Assembly: GCF_041447285.1 (NCBI RefSeq)
Contig: NZ_JBGMEB010000010.1
Coordinates: forward strand, 102,686-166,685
Reading direction: 5' to 3'
DNA from: Methanomethylovorans sp041447285
GTDB taxonomy: Archaea; Halobacteriota; Methanosarcinia; Methanosarcinales; Methanosarcinaceae
Length of the DNA: 64,000 nt
Shown piece after piece: positions 45,271 to 55,787 of the stretch (positions within the stretch are counted from its first letter, which is position 1; every line of letters begins with the position of its first letter). The position numbers and the translations under genes were made by a program. The notes below the pieces were generated by a model that was given only the letters and a program-made list of their open reading frames with translations, did no database searches and was not told the origin of the DNA.

Positions 45271-48201
45271 ATGACAACTATTTGGCAATACTCCACCCTC
45301 CACAATTCCCCCTGCAAAATAATAGAAGAACAGAACCTGTGGGGAAACATAGTTTACCGTATCTGGCTTCCAAATCAGGATACTGTGGTCAGGGTTCCGC
45401 AGTCAGCACTGCGACCACTAGATGCAGAGATCCAGCCGGAGATCGAGGCAAACCGGATTGCTTATGTCGCTGCAGCGGCAAAGGTGGCTGAGGTACTGGA
45501 GGGTGGTTCATGTGATTCGGATGGGCCTGTACTGCTGGCTCCGATGGAGTCTAATGTCATTCCACTTCCGCATCAGATACGTGTTCTCTCAAGAGCTGTT
45601 TCAGGAGAAAGGGTAAGATACCTGCTGGCAGATGAGGTTGGTCTTGGAAAGACCATTGAAGCAGGACTTATCATGCGTGAGCTCAAATTACGGGGACTGG
45701 TCCGTCGTATCCTTGTTGTTGCACCAAAGGGTCTGGCTACCCAGTGGGTCAGTGAGATGCATACGCATTTCAATGAAGATTTCCAGCTCGTTTTCGGCGA
45801 GGACCTTGCGACGATAAAAAGAATGATCAGCGGCAATTATTCCCGCTATTGGGCACAGGGTACTAAGCTTCGATTCCTGGATGAACCTGATGAACTGCAG
45901 CATGCAAATCCATGGAGGATGTTCGATCAGGTGATCGTATCCCTTGACTCTGTCAAGCCCATGGATAAGCGCAGGGGATGGAGCCAGGAACGTATTGATG
46001 AATATAACCGCTCCCGGTTTGAAGACCTGATCACCGCGGGGTGGGATCTGGTCGTTGTTGATGAATCACACAGACTGGGAGGTAGCACGGATCAGGTTGC
46101 CAGATATAAGCTTGGAAGAGGACTGGCAGAGGCTGCACCGTACCTTCTATTGCTTTCAGCAACACCACATCAGGGTAAAAGTGATGCATTTCACCGTTTG
46201 CTGAGCCTGCTGGATGACAAAACCTTCCCGGATATGGACAGTGTTTCCCGTGAGCGTGTGGCGCCTTATGTGATCCGTACGGAGAAACGCAAGGCAGTTG
46301 ATGGAAAAGGTAAGCCGCTATTCAAACCTCGTGTAACTAAGATGGTACCTGTGGCATGGGAAGTTAGACACAGATCACAGCAGATGCTCTATGAGGCTGT
46401 AACCGAATACGTCCGCGAAGGCTATAACCAGGCACTAAGGGAAAAGAAGCAGCACATTGGCTTCCTGATGATACTGATGCAAAGGCTCGTGGTTTCAAGT
46501 ACAAGAGCTATTCGGACTACACTGGAGCGTCGGCTTGAAGTTCTCAAAGACATAGAACTTCGAACTTCTCAGCGCCTGGAAGAAATAACAGATTCCAGTG
46601 ATGACATCGATGAACTTTATGACATGGGTGGGCAGGAATTGCTTGATCAGCTGCTCAAATTCCGTATTTCCGCCATGCAGAACGAAAGAATCCAGGTGGA
46701 AAAACTCCTTGAAGCTGCCTGTAAATGTGAGCAGGAAGGACCGGATGCCAAGGCAGAAACACTGATAGAATGGATATATCAGCTTCAGGCTGATGAAAAT
46801 GAAGCAGACCTCAAATTACTGATATTCACCGAGTTCGTCCCAACCCAACAGATGCTCAAGGAATTCCTTGAAGCCAGAGGTATCTCTGTAGTGACACTTA
46901 ACGGTTCCATGGATATGGACGAACGAAAAAAGTTCCAGGACGACTTCTGCAACAGGGCCCGTATACTCATCTCCACCGACGCAGGTGGCGAAGGTCTGAA
47001 CCTGCAGTTCTGTCATGTTATCATAAACTATGACATTCCCTGGAATCCAATGAGGCTGGAACAACGTATCGGTCGTGTGGACCGTATTGGCCAGATCAAG
47101 ACCGTAAGGGCAATAAACTTCCTTTTCCAGGACTCAATAGAATTCAGGGTCAGAGAAGTCCTGGAGCAGAAGCTCTCTGTCATTCTGGATGAATTTGGTA
47201 TCGACAAAACAGGAGATGTGCTTGACTCCGCTCAGGCCGGAGAGCTGTTTGAAGGTGTTTTTGCTTCAGCGATTCTTGATCCTGAAAATATTGAAACTTC
47301 AGTTGATTATACCGTATCAAAGATAAGGGAAGAGATCCACGAGATCCGCGAATCATCACCTATCTACGGGATTTCCGAGGAACCGGACCTGCAAACCGCA
47401 GAACGTCTTCGCTCTCATCCCCTGCCTCATTGGGTAGAGAGTATGACAGTTGGTTATCTCAACTCCCACGGTGGTCAGGCAATGCGCAAAAGAGATTCGT
47501 GGGAACTTAAGTGGCCTGACAGTAAAGTTTCTATGAAGTGTACCTTCAGTTCAAATCAAGCCGAACTCAGTAATGACATTTCGTTACTTAATCTGGAAGA
47601 TAATAAGATCAGAGGATTGGCCCTCAATCTACCAATGATAGCATCAGGACAACCAATACCATGTGTTTCCATAGATGAATTATCATCCAACATATCCGGT
47701 CTGTGGGGACTGTTCGAGATCCGCTTGCTTGCAGGCACACACAATACCAGTCATGCCATGACAATTCCACAGATAAGACGAATGTATCTAAGTGTCTTTG
47801 TTTCTGACCAAGGAAAGTTGTTTCTTCCAACTGCCCGCCATATATGGGATCTGCTGCAGACAACCAAGCTCAAGGTTTTGCGTTCTCTTGAACACAAAGC
47901 ATCAACAGAAGCATATGAGAAACTTATCAATGCTGCCGAATCTGCCGGGAAAAAACACTTTGATGCTCTGCAACAGCAACATATTTCTGCCATTGAACAT
48001 GAAGAAACAAGAGGGTATCACGCATTTACAGCTAGGAGAAAAGCTATTGAGCGGATAGGTCTTCCCGAAGTTCGCCAATACCGTCTGGACAAATGCATCT
48101 CTGAAGAGAACGAATGGAAAAAAGAGCTTGAAATTGCAAGGCAGACCGTACCGGAGATAAAACCACTGTTGCTGATGCAAATACAAAGGAGAGACTTATG
48201 A
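45271..48201 (+). CDS. brxHII: BREX type 3 SNF2-like helicase BrxHII
   Basis: 976 residues from ATG 45271; a TTG at 45265 overlapping the OLD stop is also in frame. SNF2/RapA-type motifs: I LADEVGLGKTIEAGLIM (about 118), II VVDESHRLGG (about 265), III LSATPHQGK, V STDAGGEGLNLQF and VI QRIGRVDRIGQ (about 600). The C-terminal 350 residues are helical with a basic end. BrxHII is the helicase of BREX type 3. It shares a 4-nt overlap with pglZ. Ribosome-binding signal is weak, so expression may depend on coupling to the gene upstream. Confidence 0.9.
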   Translation: MTTIWQYSTLHNSPCKIIEEQNLWGNIVYRIWLPNQDTVVRVPQSALRPLDAEIQPEIEANRIAYVAAAAKVAEVLEGGSCDSDGPVLLAPMESNVIPLPHQIRVLSRAVSGERVRYLLADEVGLGKTIEAGLIMRELKLRGLVRRILVVAPKGLATQWVSEMHTHFNEDFQLVFGEDLATIKRMISGNYSRYWAQGTKLRFLDEPDELQHANPWRMFDQVIVSLDSVKPMDKRRGWSQERIDEYNRSRFEDLITAGWDLVVVDESHRLGGSTDQVARYKLGRGLAEAAPYLLLLSATPHQGKSDAFHRLLSLLDDKTFPDMDSVSRERVAPYVIRTEKRKAVDGKGKPLFKPRVTKMVPVAWEVRHRSQQMLYEAVTEYVREGYNQALREKKQHIGFLMILMQRLVVSSTRAIRTTLERRLEVLKDIELRTSQRLEEITDSSDDIDELYDMGGQELLDQLLKFRISAMQNERIQVEKLLEAACKCEQEGPDAKAETLIEWIYQLQADENEADLKLLIFTEFVPTQQMLKEFLEARGISVVTLNGSMDMDERKKFQDDFCNRARILISTDAGGEGLNLQFCHVIINYDIPWNPMRLEQRIGRVDRIGQIKTVRAINFLFQDSIEFRVREVLEQKLSVILDEFGIDKTGDVLDSAQAGELFEGVFASAILDPENIETSVDYTVSKIREEIHEIRESSPIYGISEEPDLQTAERLRSHPLPHWVESMTVGYLNSHGGQAMRKRDSWELKWPDSKVSMKCTFSSNQAELSNDISLLNLEDNKIRGLALNLPMIASGQPIPCVSIDELSSNISGLWGLFEIRLLAGTHNTSHAMTIPQIRRMYLSVFVSDQGKLFLPTARHIWDLLQTTKLKVLRSLEHKASTEAYEKLINAAESAGKKHFDALQQQHISAIEHEETRGYHAFTARRKAIERIGLPEVRQYRLDKCISEENEWKKELEIARQTVPEIKPLLLMQIQRRDL

Positions 48202-50198
48202 GTACAGGTAGCTGGAGAGACATTATACTCAGTGAGTTCATACCAAATGTAAGCAAACTTACCATAGTAAATGACCCTGACGACCTGCTTACCGAAGAAA
48301 GACTCTCAATTGAACTCAAAAGCCGCGGTTTTGATCTAATTGATTTCAATGATCCTGTTGAATTCCGGTATGCCTATGAGTCAGGATACCGAAGCTTGTG
48401 GGATCAGGGAATACAAACCAAACAGGGAGTCATACTTAGGCTACATAACTCCGAGCTAGATGATCTGCCTCATGATCTCCTTAAAGCCGGGAGACAATTA
48501 CCCTTCAATCTTGGAGATCTTTTTCCCAATCTCAGCTATCCAGTTATCGAAAAACTGGATCGCAGTTTTTTAGATGAGTTATTTGATGCTCAAACCAAGT
48601 ATTCTCCAAATAAGCTAGGTGATAATACTACCAAGGATTTTATACTTTTACATGTTTTTGGAATTGCAGCAAATCTTATCAACAATGATGTAGAACTACT
48701 TCGTACACTACTTAGGATTCATTACAATAAGCTCAAAATACCGCCGGTCTTGTGTGATCGACTAGTTCAGCTATTAAAAGATAACAATCGTTTTCATGAC
48801 TGGCCACTTGACACTATCGTCTCCGATGATGGAGCTTTTTTTGCGTTTCTACAGGAACGTTGGCCCCTTTTCCTTGATGTGCTGGCTCATAGAAATCAGA
48901 TCATTAAAGAAACGTCGGCTTACAATATGAAATATACAGGACCAATTACATTGCCATTCAATCACGAAGACATCCGTGTTTACGTTGACAATCTTTTTGT
49001 TGAAGGCAAACTCACTCCAGTTCAAAAAACTGACATTTGTATCGAAACCAATCCCTGGATCATAAGCGGTATATCTAAAAGGCATGACATTGATCCCAAG
49101 CTTCGTATTAACAGCCTTCTTGAGATTATCGAAAAAACGCTTCCTTATCCTGAGTCCCGCTACTTAGAATGGATCGACTTCGCGATGAAATGGGCAGAAT
49201 TAAGAGCTCTGATTCATACAACGGACCAAAGGGAAAAACTGGAAAAATATAAGCAAATCAGTGATCTTGTAGATACCAACTTTACAAATTGGCTTATCAG
49301 ACATTATGCTGGCCTGATCAACCTTCCTCCGACAAATCCTGCAATGCTTCACCATGTTCCTCGTCGTATGGCAAGAGAACTGGAATCTGAGGGAGACATG
49401 AAGTTAGCTCTTGTTGTTGTCGATGGTCTTTCCCTTGACCAATGGGTCACTATCAGAAAAATCCTCCATGAACAAGACCCTGGTCTTGTCATGAGAGAAT
49501 CAGCGACTTTTGCCTGGATACCTACATTGACTTCCGTATCAAGGCAGGCAGCTTTCTCAGGTAGACCACCTGTTTACTATCCAATGTCGATTAACACAAC
49601 AAACAATGAAAGCAATCTATGGCGGCAGTTCTGGGAAGAACTGGGTTTGTCACGTCTGGAAATTGGTTACCAGCGCAGTTTGGGAGATGGCAATGCCAGT
49701 GAAATCCTTGATGAAAACTTGAATCTCGATCAATCCAAAGTCATTGGTCTGGTTGTAGATAAGGTTGACAAGATAATGCATGGAATGCAGTTAGGTACTG
49801 CAGGCATGCATAATCAGATCAAACAATGGTGTAAGGAAGGATTTCTTTCCTCTCTTATCGGATACCTTTTAGATCATGGTTACCAGGTGTGGCTAACATC
49901 AGACCATGGTAATATCGAATGTAGTGGAAAAGGACGTCCTTCCGAGGGAGCTATAGCTGAAACTCGTGGTGAAAGAGTAAGGGTTTATCCAACTTCCGAA
50001 CTGAGAGATTCAGTTGCCAAAACATTACCTTTTGCAGTTAAATGGGATCCAATAGGTTTACCTCCGAACTATTTCCCACTGCTGGCTGAAGGGAGCGATG
50101 CATTTGTAAAGGAAGGAGAAGTCATAGTCGGGCATGGTGGAATCTCCATAGAAGAAGTCATCGTACCTATGGTGATATTTGAAAAGAGGATTCATTAA
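48198..50198 (+). CDS. pglZ: BREX type 3 alkaline-phosphatase-fold protein PglZ
   Basis: 666 residues. The PglZ domain occupies the C-terminal half: the metal-binding LALVVVDGLSLDQW (about 400), SRQAAFSGRPP, and WLTSDHGNIECSGKG (about 568), ending in HGGISIEEVIVPMV, all typical. PglZ is a universal BREX core protein whose phosphatase-like domain can act as a metal-dependent nuclease in studied cases. The N-terminal 370 residues are the family's helical region. It overlaps brxHII by 4 nt and brxA by one base (TAATG), confirming tight coupling. Confidence 0.93.
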   Translation: MSTGSWRDIILSEFIPNVSKLTIVNDPDDLLTEERLSIELKSRGFDLIDFNDPVEFRYAYESGYRSLWDQGIQTKQGVILRLHNSELDDLPHDLLKAGRQLPFNLGDLFPNLSYPVIEKLDRSFLDELFDAQTKYSPNKLGDNTTKDFILLHVFGIAANLINNDVELLRTLLRIHYNKLKIPPVLCDRLVQLLKDNNRFHDWPLDTIVSDDGAFFAFLQERWPLFLDVLAHRNQIIKETSAYNMKYTGPITLPFNHEDIRVYVDNLFVEGKLTPVQKTDICIETNPWIISGISKRHDIDPKLRINSLLEIIEKTLPYPESRYLEWIDFAMKWAELRALIHTTDQREKLEKYKQISDLVDTNFTNWLIRHYAGLINLPPTNPAMLHHVPRRMARELESEGDMKLALVVVDGLSLDQWVTIRKILHEQDPGLVMRESATFAWIPTLTSVSRQAAFSGRPPVYYPMSINTTNNESNLWRQFWEELGLSRLEIGYQRSLGDGNASEILDENLNLDQSKVIGLVVDKVDKIMHGMQLGTAGMHNQIKQWCKEGFLSSLIGYLLDHGYQVWLTSDHGNIECSGKGRPSEGAIAETRGERVRVYPTSELRDSVAKTLPFAVKWDPIGLPPNYFPLLAEGSDAFVKEGEVIVGHGGISIEEVIVPMVIFEKRIH

Positions 50199-50953
50199 TG
50201 AGTGAAAGGCACGACACCATTGGTATAAAACAGGTTATTCGCTATGAATGGATGGAAAAAACATCCAGTATGCTTCTTGCAGGAATTGATGAAAAATCGA
50301 TACGTAAGGAGTTGAACGATTATCTTTTAGTCCACAGAGGCAGTGGCTCAGAAGAACAGCGTAGTGAGAACACATGTAAGTTTGTTGTCAATATTTTAAT
50401 GAAAATCTGGGTATCACCTGATCAAGAAATCATACCCCTTCGTGATTCAGCACTTTCAATGCTGAGCAAGTATCCCTCTCAAGCTCTTGCAATCCACTGG
50501 GCTATGATCTCGGCAGCTTATCCATTTTGGTTTAATGTAGCTTTGCATATTGGAAGGTTATTGAATCTCCAGGAAATAGTTACTCACCAGCAGATAATCA
50601 ACAGGCTTAAAGAGCAGTATGGCGATAGACAAACCGTCAGTAGATACGCAAGATATGTAATTCGCTCTCTTGTAGTATGGGATGTTTTGAAGGATTCGGA
50701 GTGTAAGGGATGTTATAAAAGAGCAAAACAGTTCCCTATGCTTGAGAAAGATACATCTGTTTTACTTATCGAATCAATACTATACGCAATGCAGGAAGGA
50801 AAATGTTCTTTGAAAATGATAACAAGTTCGCCTGCGCTTTTCCCGTTCCAAGTACCATTAATAACAGCTGGTTCCATTTTGCAAAAAACAAATCGAATTA
50901 ACACAATTCATTATGGGGTTGATGAGGATTATTTGGAGTTAAAGGAGAAGTAA
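50198..50953 (+). CDS. brxA: BREX BrxA-like protein
   Basis: 251 residues with the BrxA shape: a small helical N-terminal domain with WMEKTSSMLLAGIDEKSIRKEL and a second domain with ALAIHWAMISAAYPFWFNVA, resembling NusB-type helical folds known for BrxA. BrxA binds DNA in studied systems and is part of the BREX-3 set. Four residues after the TAATG junction the frame is secure. It is the last gene of the operon; the next gene is convergent, with 77 nt between the stops. Confidence 0.85.
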   Translation: MSERHDTIGIKQVIRYEWMEKTSSMLLAGIDEKSIRKELNDYLLVHRGSGSEEQRSENTCKFVVNILMKIWVSPDQEIIPLRDSALSMLSKYPSQALAIHWAMISAAYPFWFNVALHIGRLLNLQEIVTHQQIINRLKEQYGDRQTVSRYARYVIRSLVVWDVLKDSECKGCYKRAKQFPMLEKDTSVLLIESILYAMQEGKCSLKMITSSPALFPFQVPLITAGSILQKTNRINTIHYGVDEDYLELKEK

Positions 50954-51030
50954 GATTATACTTTTACCATTATTCTGGCTTGATAACTGTACTTTCATTA
51001 TGCAAAAAATGATGGAATCTACACAAGTAA

Positions 51031-51690
51031 TTATTCGCTTAAAGATTCAATAATTGAAATTATCTCTTCTCGATTATATGATCCCATTCTTGCAACACCC
51101 CTTCTTTCCAATAGTTTTATATTAGGCATATCTGAAAACTTTTCTTTAAAGTGCTTGCTTGTAACTAACACAATTGTAGAATTAGAGTTTAAAAAAGAAA
51201 ACCAATCTATAGTTAATAGATAACTGATAAACTGTATTGGCAAGAGTATAATTACGATAGTTGATTCTGTAGTTTTTTCCAGCATTCTTTGGCTAAAACC
51301 GGTTCTTTTGTCAAGAATCTCAATATCATTAACACTAGAGATGTTGGAGACATAAGGTATTATAACTTCATCTTGTCCCAAAAGGCCATATCTGCCGGAT
51401 ATTATGTAAAGGGATATATTGTAATTAGACAAATTATCTTTGAAATCACGAACTTCGGTAAACATACCAGCAAACATTGTTCTTGCAGGCCTTAAGTAGT
51501 CCTGCAAAATCTCACGATACCTTTTTTCTAATTCAATGTTGTGCTCTGGTAGAGAAAGGTTGTTTTCTTCAAGTAATGCTTTTATCTCTTTATCTTTACC
51601 AATATCTTTTCCCCTGCCGAGTGAATTCTTCCACTTTTTAATTTCTGGTAATTTTATTCCTGATTCTTCCGTGAAAACAGTTACTTGCAT
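51031..51690 (-). CDS. unrecognised 219-residue protein with a YaaA/DUF6884-like motif
   Basis: The middle part contains LYIISGRYGLLGQDE, which resembles the SAKYGLL motif of YaaA/DUF6884-type proteins. Those are small nucleic-acid- or peroxide-linked proteins. The N-terminal third is charged and helical, and a hydrophobic stretch (VIILLPIQFISYLLTI) near residue 145 may be buried core. It is convergent with brxA and lies 227 bp downstream of the TPR-HEPN gene on the same strand, so it could be a tail gene of the viperin operon or independent. The assignment is weak. Confidence 0.5.
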   Translation of the reverse strand: MQVTVFTEESGIKLPEIKKWKNSLGRGKDIGKDKEIKALLEENNLSLPEHNIELEKRYREILQDYLRPARTMFAGMFTEVRDFKDNLSNYNISLYIISGRYGLLGQDEVIIPYVSNISSVNDIEILDKRTGFSQRMLEKTTESTIVIILLPIQFISYLLTIDWFSFLNSNSTIVLVTSKHFKEKFSDMPNIKLLERRGVARMGSYNREEIISIIESLSE

Positions 51691-51917
51691 CGACTTTTAA
51701 TTAGATAAAGATATTATAAAGTTGTTGTTGAATTATATTGTATCCTGTCTACATTAAAATAATAGAATCCTCTTAATTGTTTTTAAAAGTAACTCTACTG
51801 ATAATTCATGTTGCCATAAGAAAGCTTTCAGTTGCTCTTATCCTTTCAAATCCAAGTTTATTTAGAATAGTTCAAACAATGATTATTTTGATTTTGAAGG
51901 TCTTAATGATTAAGTCA

Positions 51918-54900
51918 TCATTTATATAACGTGTAAATGACATTGTTCAAATGCAATACTATCTTTTGCCTTACTTTTAGGACCTCATCATAGCTTTTTA
52001 CATCTTTATGTACCGATTGGTTCCTATAAGCACTAATCATACCACATGCAAATTTTATTTTTTGTATATCCTCTGTAGTATAACGTTTTTGTAATTCATC
52101 CTTGAACTTTTGGTATACAGGATTCTTACTTTTTTCATTTAGATATTGCAATATTGTTCTCCAACCATTTAATCCAATAGATCCTTTTCTGTTTTTGTCA
52201 AGCATGTATTTTAGGTATTGAGGGAAGTCCCTGCCTAATAAATAGTTGTATTCTTCGCAAATACAGTCTCCAAAATTATCGTAAATAACTTGGCGTATCT
52301 TGCTTGAAATCTGATTGTCAAGCATATTCTCTAGAGCTTTACCATAATAATGCAAAGCTGTAGAGAAATCACGGTCATTGATATCTTCCATTTTCTTGAT
52401 ATCACTGATCATCAGTTTTTCAGCAGAATATAACGTTTTTCTGATATTATCGTCTTTTAAAGAGTTCAGATTCAGCCTTTCGCTTGAGAGCAAATCAAGT
52501 TCTTGTTTTATATATTTGAGACTCGCTTTATCCTCTTCGGAAGCCAATTTTATTGCTTCCTCAACACATTCCTTTGCTTTTAAAGTCTCTAATTCCCTTC
52601 TGTATTCTCTTGCCATTGCTTCCCAGGCATAAACACTTTTTAAGCAATCGAGGGATTTTTGATAGTTCATTATCGCTTCATCTGTTTTACCAATGCTGGA
52701 ATATGCAAGTCCTTTATTGTACAAGAGAAGTGCTTTTGTTTCGATATCCACTTTTTTTGTTAGTCCTTTTTCAAAATATTCTAATGCACTTCCGAAGAAT
52801 CCCACTTCCAAGTAGGCGCAACCAGCTACTAGATGAAAATCAATGTTCTTTGAAATTATTTTCTTTTCAAGCGAATCAATGACTTTATCAACATTTCCCT
52901 TTGACCACAACAAAGTTGATGTGTTAATAATCGTAATTATAAATTCTAATAATCCCTCGTTTAGTTGGCTAAATATGTCACAAGACGCTTCAAGTTGCTT
53001 GATCCCTTCCTCAAAATTGGTCTCTTTAATCTCAATTAGACCCATATTGATTTTAGCAATGGCAACAAAAATAGGATTATGAGAGTTATCGATTAGTTCT
53101 TTGCACAAGTCTTTTGCTTTTAGAAGATTACAGCAGTATAGATTATATGTCGCCATATAATTTAGTGAATTGAAACAAGAAAAACCATTGAGTTTTTCAA
53201 TCTCATACTCCTTTTCGAAATAGGGCAGTGATTTTGTGAATTGAAATGTATGGAAAAGTGATAGTCCAATCTCTGAAAGTTTATCAACTTCTATTTTGTT
53301 TTCAATTTTTTTCAATTTATTATAATCAAAACCACCATCATGCAACATAAATTCCATAGAATTGAGTACATTCATTCTATCTAGAGCACGTTCTTCGGCC
53401 TGTGGATTTATCCCTTTTTCTTTTAGTACTTTTGACAAATACTTGAATTCTTCATTGAATCTGTTCAATCTTCTATTTGCACAGGCTAAATTGAAAAAGA
53501 TAGAACTTTTTTCAGAGAGGGATAATCCAAGACATTTTTCTTCAGTTTCAAGGAATGATTTTTCGGAAATTTCAGTTTTCCCCAATTTATAGTACATTTC
53601 CCCAATATTTTTCAACTCAACTGCCATCTTAGATGTATACTCGCAGTTTTTATCAATATATTTCTCGACGTGTCTTAATATTTGTCTTTCAGTTTCATCG
53701 TTGGTCAATTGCTTCCAGTCAAAATTCTTTTTTTCGTTCTGGTTCTCTGATTTACTAAGTTCTTCCGCTAAAACAAGTGATTTATTGTAATAATATAGAG
53801 CTTCATCATATTTGCCAAGTTCCCGAAGAGTTGTTGCTAAATTATCATAACAACTGAACATAGTACTTGTTTTCTCCGTGTTTTTCAGGATATAGGTCCA
53901 AATTATTCTAGCTTCTTCAAAAAAACATGACTGAAAAAGTTCATGCGCAAATATCGATAAATCAAAATAATCATTTTTCTCATTCTTATTGAAACCATAT
54001 TCACATATAGCAGACTCATATTCTTCAATTGTATTTTCAGATATTGCAAAAGGATATTCATTATTTAAAATGTCTATTTTATCCATTTCGCTATGCGAAT
54101 TGAACCAAATAAGTGAAGCAACTGAAAAAGCATCATTTATAAATTTATTGTATTTTATTAAAGTATCTATCATTGAGAGTTCTTCATCAGCTGTCATTTC
54201 TCCCAATATTTTCACAAGGCTTTTCACAAATCTAACATCATGAGGATTCAATTTTACTAAATTGTGAATACTAAAAGAATGAGAAAATGAGTAATGTGAA
54301 CTGAATTTTATATTTTCAAGTATGTATTGGCTATGAGAGTATAACCAGCGATGTGAACCAATTTGTTCTCCATATAAGTTATCCTCACTAAATATCTGAT
54401 AGCCTTTGAAATACCCAGATTCGTAATCACTGATTAGTTGTGAAATCACTAAGAATTCATTTTCATCCCCTTTATCAATCGAATGCTGAAGTCTTTTAGA
54501 AAAATAATATAAAGAATTTCCATTCACCTCACCAAAGTTCTTGGCTATATCTATTGGCGATGAAAAAGGCCAAGTTATTGGGTTTTTAATCTCTTTGTCA
54601 AAAAATGATTCTTCAATTTCACCAGAGAAAGATCCAAATAGTTCTTGTTCAAAGTTAAAACTTGAAGTGAGTAATTTACTTGCATAGTTTTTCACGATAA
54701 CTTTTATTTTTTCATCTTTGTTTACTTTGTTGAGGACAAAAAGATAGAAGCCAGGATCAGAGCATCTCCTGATCAAAAAAAGATTATTCAATTGAAAATG
54801 ATGGTACAGCTTTTCTTTTTCTATCTCTGTCGTACACTGTTTAAATTTTCCTCTTACCTTGAGATGATTATCAATTAAATATGTTTCAAAGAAAAACTCT

Positions 54901-54929
54901 TTGATTACGTTATAGTCAATTTTACTCAT
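51918..54929 (-). CDS. TPR-repeat protein with C-terminal HEPN-like domain
   Basis: 1003 residues from ATG 54929 (a GTG at 54941 is in frame). Residues of about 330-830 contain tetratricopeptide-like helix pairs, for instance NLATTLRELGKYDEALYYYNKSL and LLYNKGLAYSSIGKTDEAIMNYQKSL cut into 34-residue units. The C-terminal 150 residues are helical and carry YRNQSVHKD, an R-x4-H motif (about R969, H974) typical of HEPN ribonucleases. The N-terminal 300 residues are not recognised. It lies 42 bp downstream of vipB on the same strand, and its own ATG has GGAG 12-15 nt upstream. A TPR sensor joined to a HEPN RNase would suit an abortive-infection effector; this is inference. Confidence 0.75.
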   Translation of the reverse strand: MSKIDYNVIKEFFFETYLIDNHLKVRGKFKQCTTEIEKEKLYHHFQLNNLFLIRRCSDPGFYLFVLNKVNKDEKIKVIVKNYASKLLTSSFNFEQELFGSFSGEIEESFFDKEIKNPITWPFSSPIDIAKNFGEVNGNSLYYFSKRLQHSIDKGDENEFLVISQLISDYESGYFKGYQIFSEDNLYGEQIGSHRWLYSHSQYILENIKFSSHYSFSHSFSIHNLVKLNPHDVRFVKSLVKILGEMTADEELSMIDTLIKYNKFINDAFSVASLIWFNSHSEMDKIDILNNEYPFAISENTIEEYESAICEYGFNKNEKNDYFDLSIFAHELFQSCFFEEARIIWTYILKNTEKTSTMFSCYDNLATTLRELGKYDEALYYYNKSLVLAEELSKSENQNEKKNFDWKQLTNDETERQILRHVEKYIDKNCEYTSKMAVELKNIGEMYYKLGKTEISEKSFLETEEKCLGLSLSEKSSIFFNLACANRRLNRFNEEFKYLSKVLKEKGINPQAEERALDRMNVLNSMEFMLHDGGFDYNKLKKIENKIEVDKLSEIGLSLFHTFQFTKSLPYFEKEYEIEKLNGFSCFNSLNYMATYNLYCCNLLKAKDLCKELIDNSHNPIFVAIAKINMGLIEIKETNFEEGIKQLEASCDIFSQLNEGLLEFIITIINTSTLLWSKGNVDKVIDSLEKKIISKNIDFHLVAGCAYLEVGFFGSALEYFEKGLTKKVDIETKALLLYNKGLAYSSIGKTDEAIMNYQKSLDCLKSVYAWEAMAREYRRELETLKAKECVEEAIKLASEEDKASLKYIKQELDLLSSERLNLNSLKDDNIRKTLYSAEKLMISDIKKMEDINDRDFSTALHYYGKALENMLDNQISSKIRQVIYDNFGDCICEEYNYLLGRDFPQYLKYMLDKNRKGSIGLNGWRTILQYLNEKSKNPVYQKFKDELQKRYTTEDIQKIKFACGMISAYRNQSVHKDVKSYDEVLKVRQKIVLHLNNVIYTLYK

Positions 54930-54971
54930 TCTTCCACTCACTCCAAAGTAAAATCAGTTGTACAGACAAAA

Positions 54972-55787
54972 TCAATCGTGAATACTGTCTTTTTCAATTG
55001 TTTCTATATTTCCAGCACATTTTAATCTCAATACTGTATATCTATTTTTTGAGTTATTAAGGATGTCTTTGGAAGTTAGTAGCATAGAATATGAATCAAC
55101 AGGATATCTACATTGAGTAAAAACAGGCCTTTCTCCCGATTTCAATATAATGTCTTCATTCAATTTTTGGTAATTTAGAAATTCTCGATTACTGATTAAG
55201 AACTTCGAACTACTTTCATCATTTATGTCAGGTACCTGCAATATTTCCCACTTGTCTGGATTTAAGACACCTATAATTGGTTTCAAATCCTCTTTGCAAT
55301 TTAGTTGTGTAATAATGGTGTTTATCTTCAATCTGACATCAGTACATTTAAGAATGTTCGAAACCTTCAGAATTTTCTGTATGTGCTTTCCACATCCTCT
55401 TCCTAGTTCTTTTTCAATTTCTTCTCTATTTGAATCAAGAGGAAGTTCTATCCAATCAAGATACGGAGATAGTATTTCAATCTTTGAACTTGTCAAAAGT
55501 GATCCATTAGTTCTGAGAGTTGTTACAAATCCCATCTTCTTTGCCATTTTTATGATGTCATATACAAAAGGGTAAAGCAAAGGCTCTCCTCCAACAATGT
55601 TTATCTTCTCAAATTCCAAATCATGCAATCTTGACAATATAGTTTCTGCGTCGAGTATTTCGGTTATCATTGATTTTTGTTTTTTTACATAACAAAATTT
55701 GCAATTGTAATTACATTTCAATGTAACATGCCAGTTTACCGAATCAATGATGGTCTTTGGCTGAAAAACCTTTCTCAGATCCTTCAT
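54972..55787 (-). CDS. diverged prokaryotic viperin-like radical SAM protein (copy B)
   Basis: 271 residues from ATG 55787, which overlaps the kinase stop (ATGA) and has AGGTG upstream. The radical SAM CNYNCKFC motif (C25, C29, C32) follows SVNWHVTLK, the viperin-type lead-in. NIVGGEPLL, DWIELPLDS, ELGRGCGKH and RLKINTIITQLN mark the family. It differs from copy A at usually conserved places (NIVGG for NFAGG, ELPLDS for GISVDS), and its C-terminal 60 residues lack the EDMLESYFIIGPDG motif found in copy A. Viperins convert CTP, or GTP/UTP in some prokaryotes, to 3'-deoxy-3',4'-didehydro nucleotides. Copy B may use another nucleotide or have a new role. Confidence 0.78.
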   Translation of the reverse strand: MKDLRKVFQPKTIIDSVNWHVTLKCNYNCKFCYVKKQKSMITEILDAETILSRLHDLEFEKINIVGGEPLLYPFVYDIIKMAKKMGFVTTLRTNGSLLTSSKIEILSPYLDWIELPLDSNREEIEKELGRGCGKHIQKILKVSNILKCTDVRLKINTIITQLNCKEDLKPIIGVLNPDKWEILQVPDINDESSSKFLISNREFLNYQKLNEDIILKSGERPVFTQCRYPVDSYSMLLTSKDILNNSKNRYTVLRLKCAGNIETIEKDSIHD

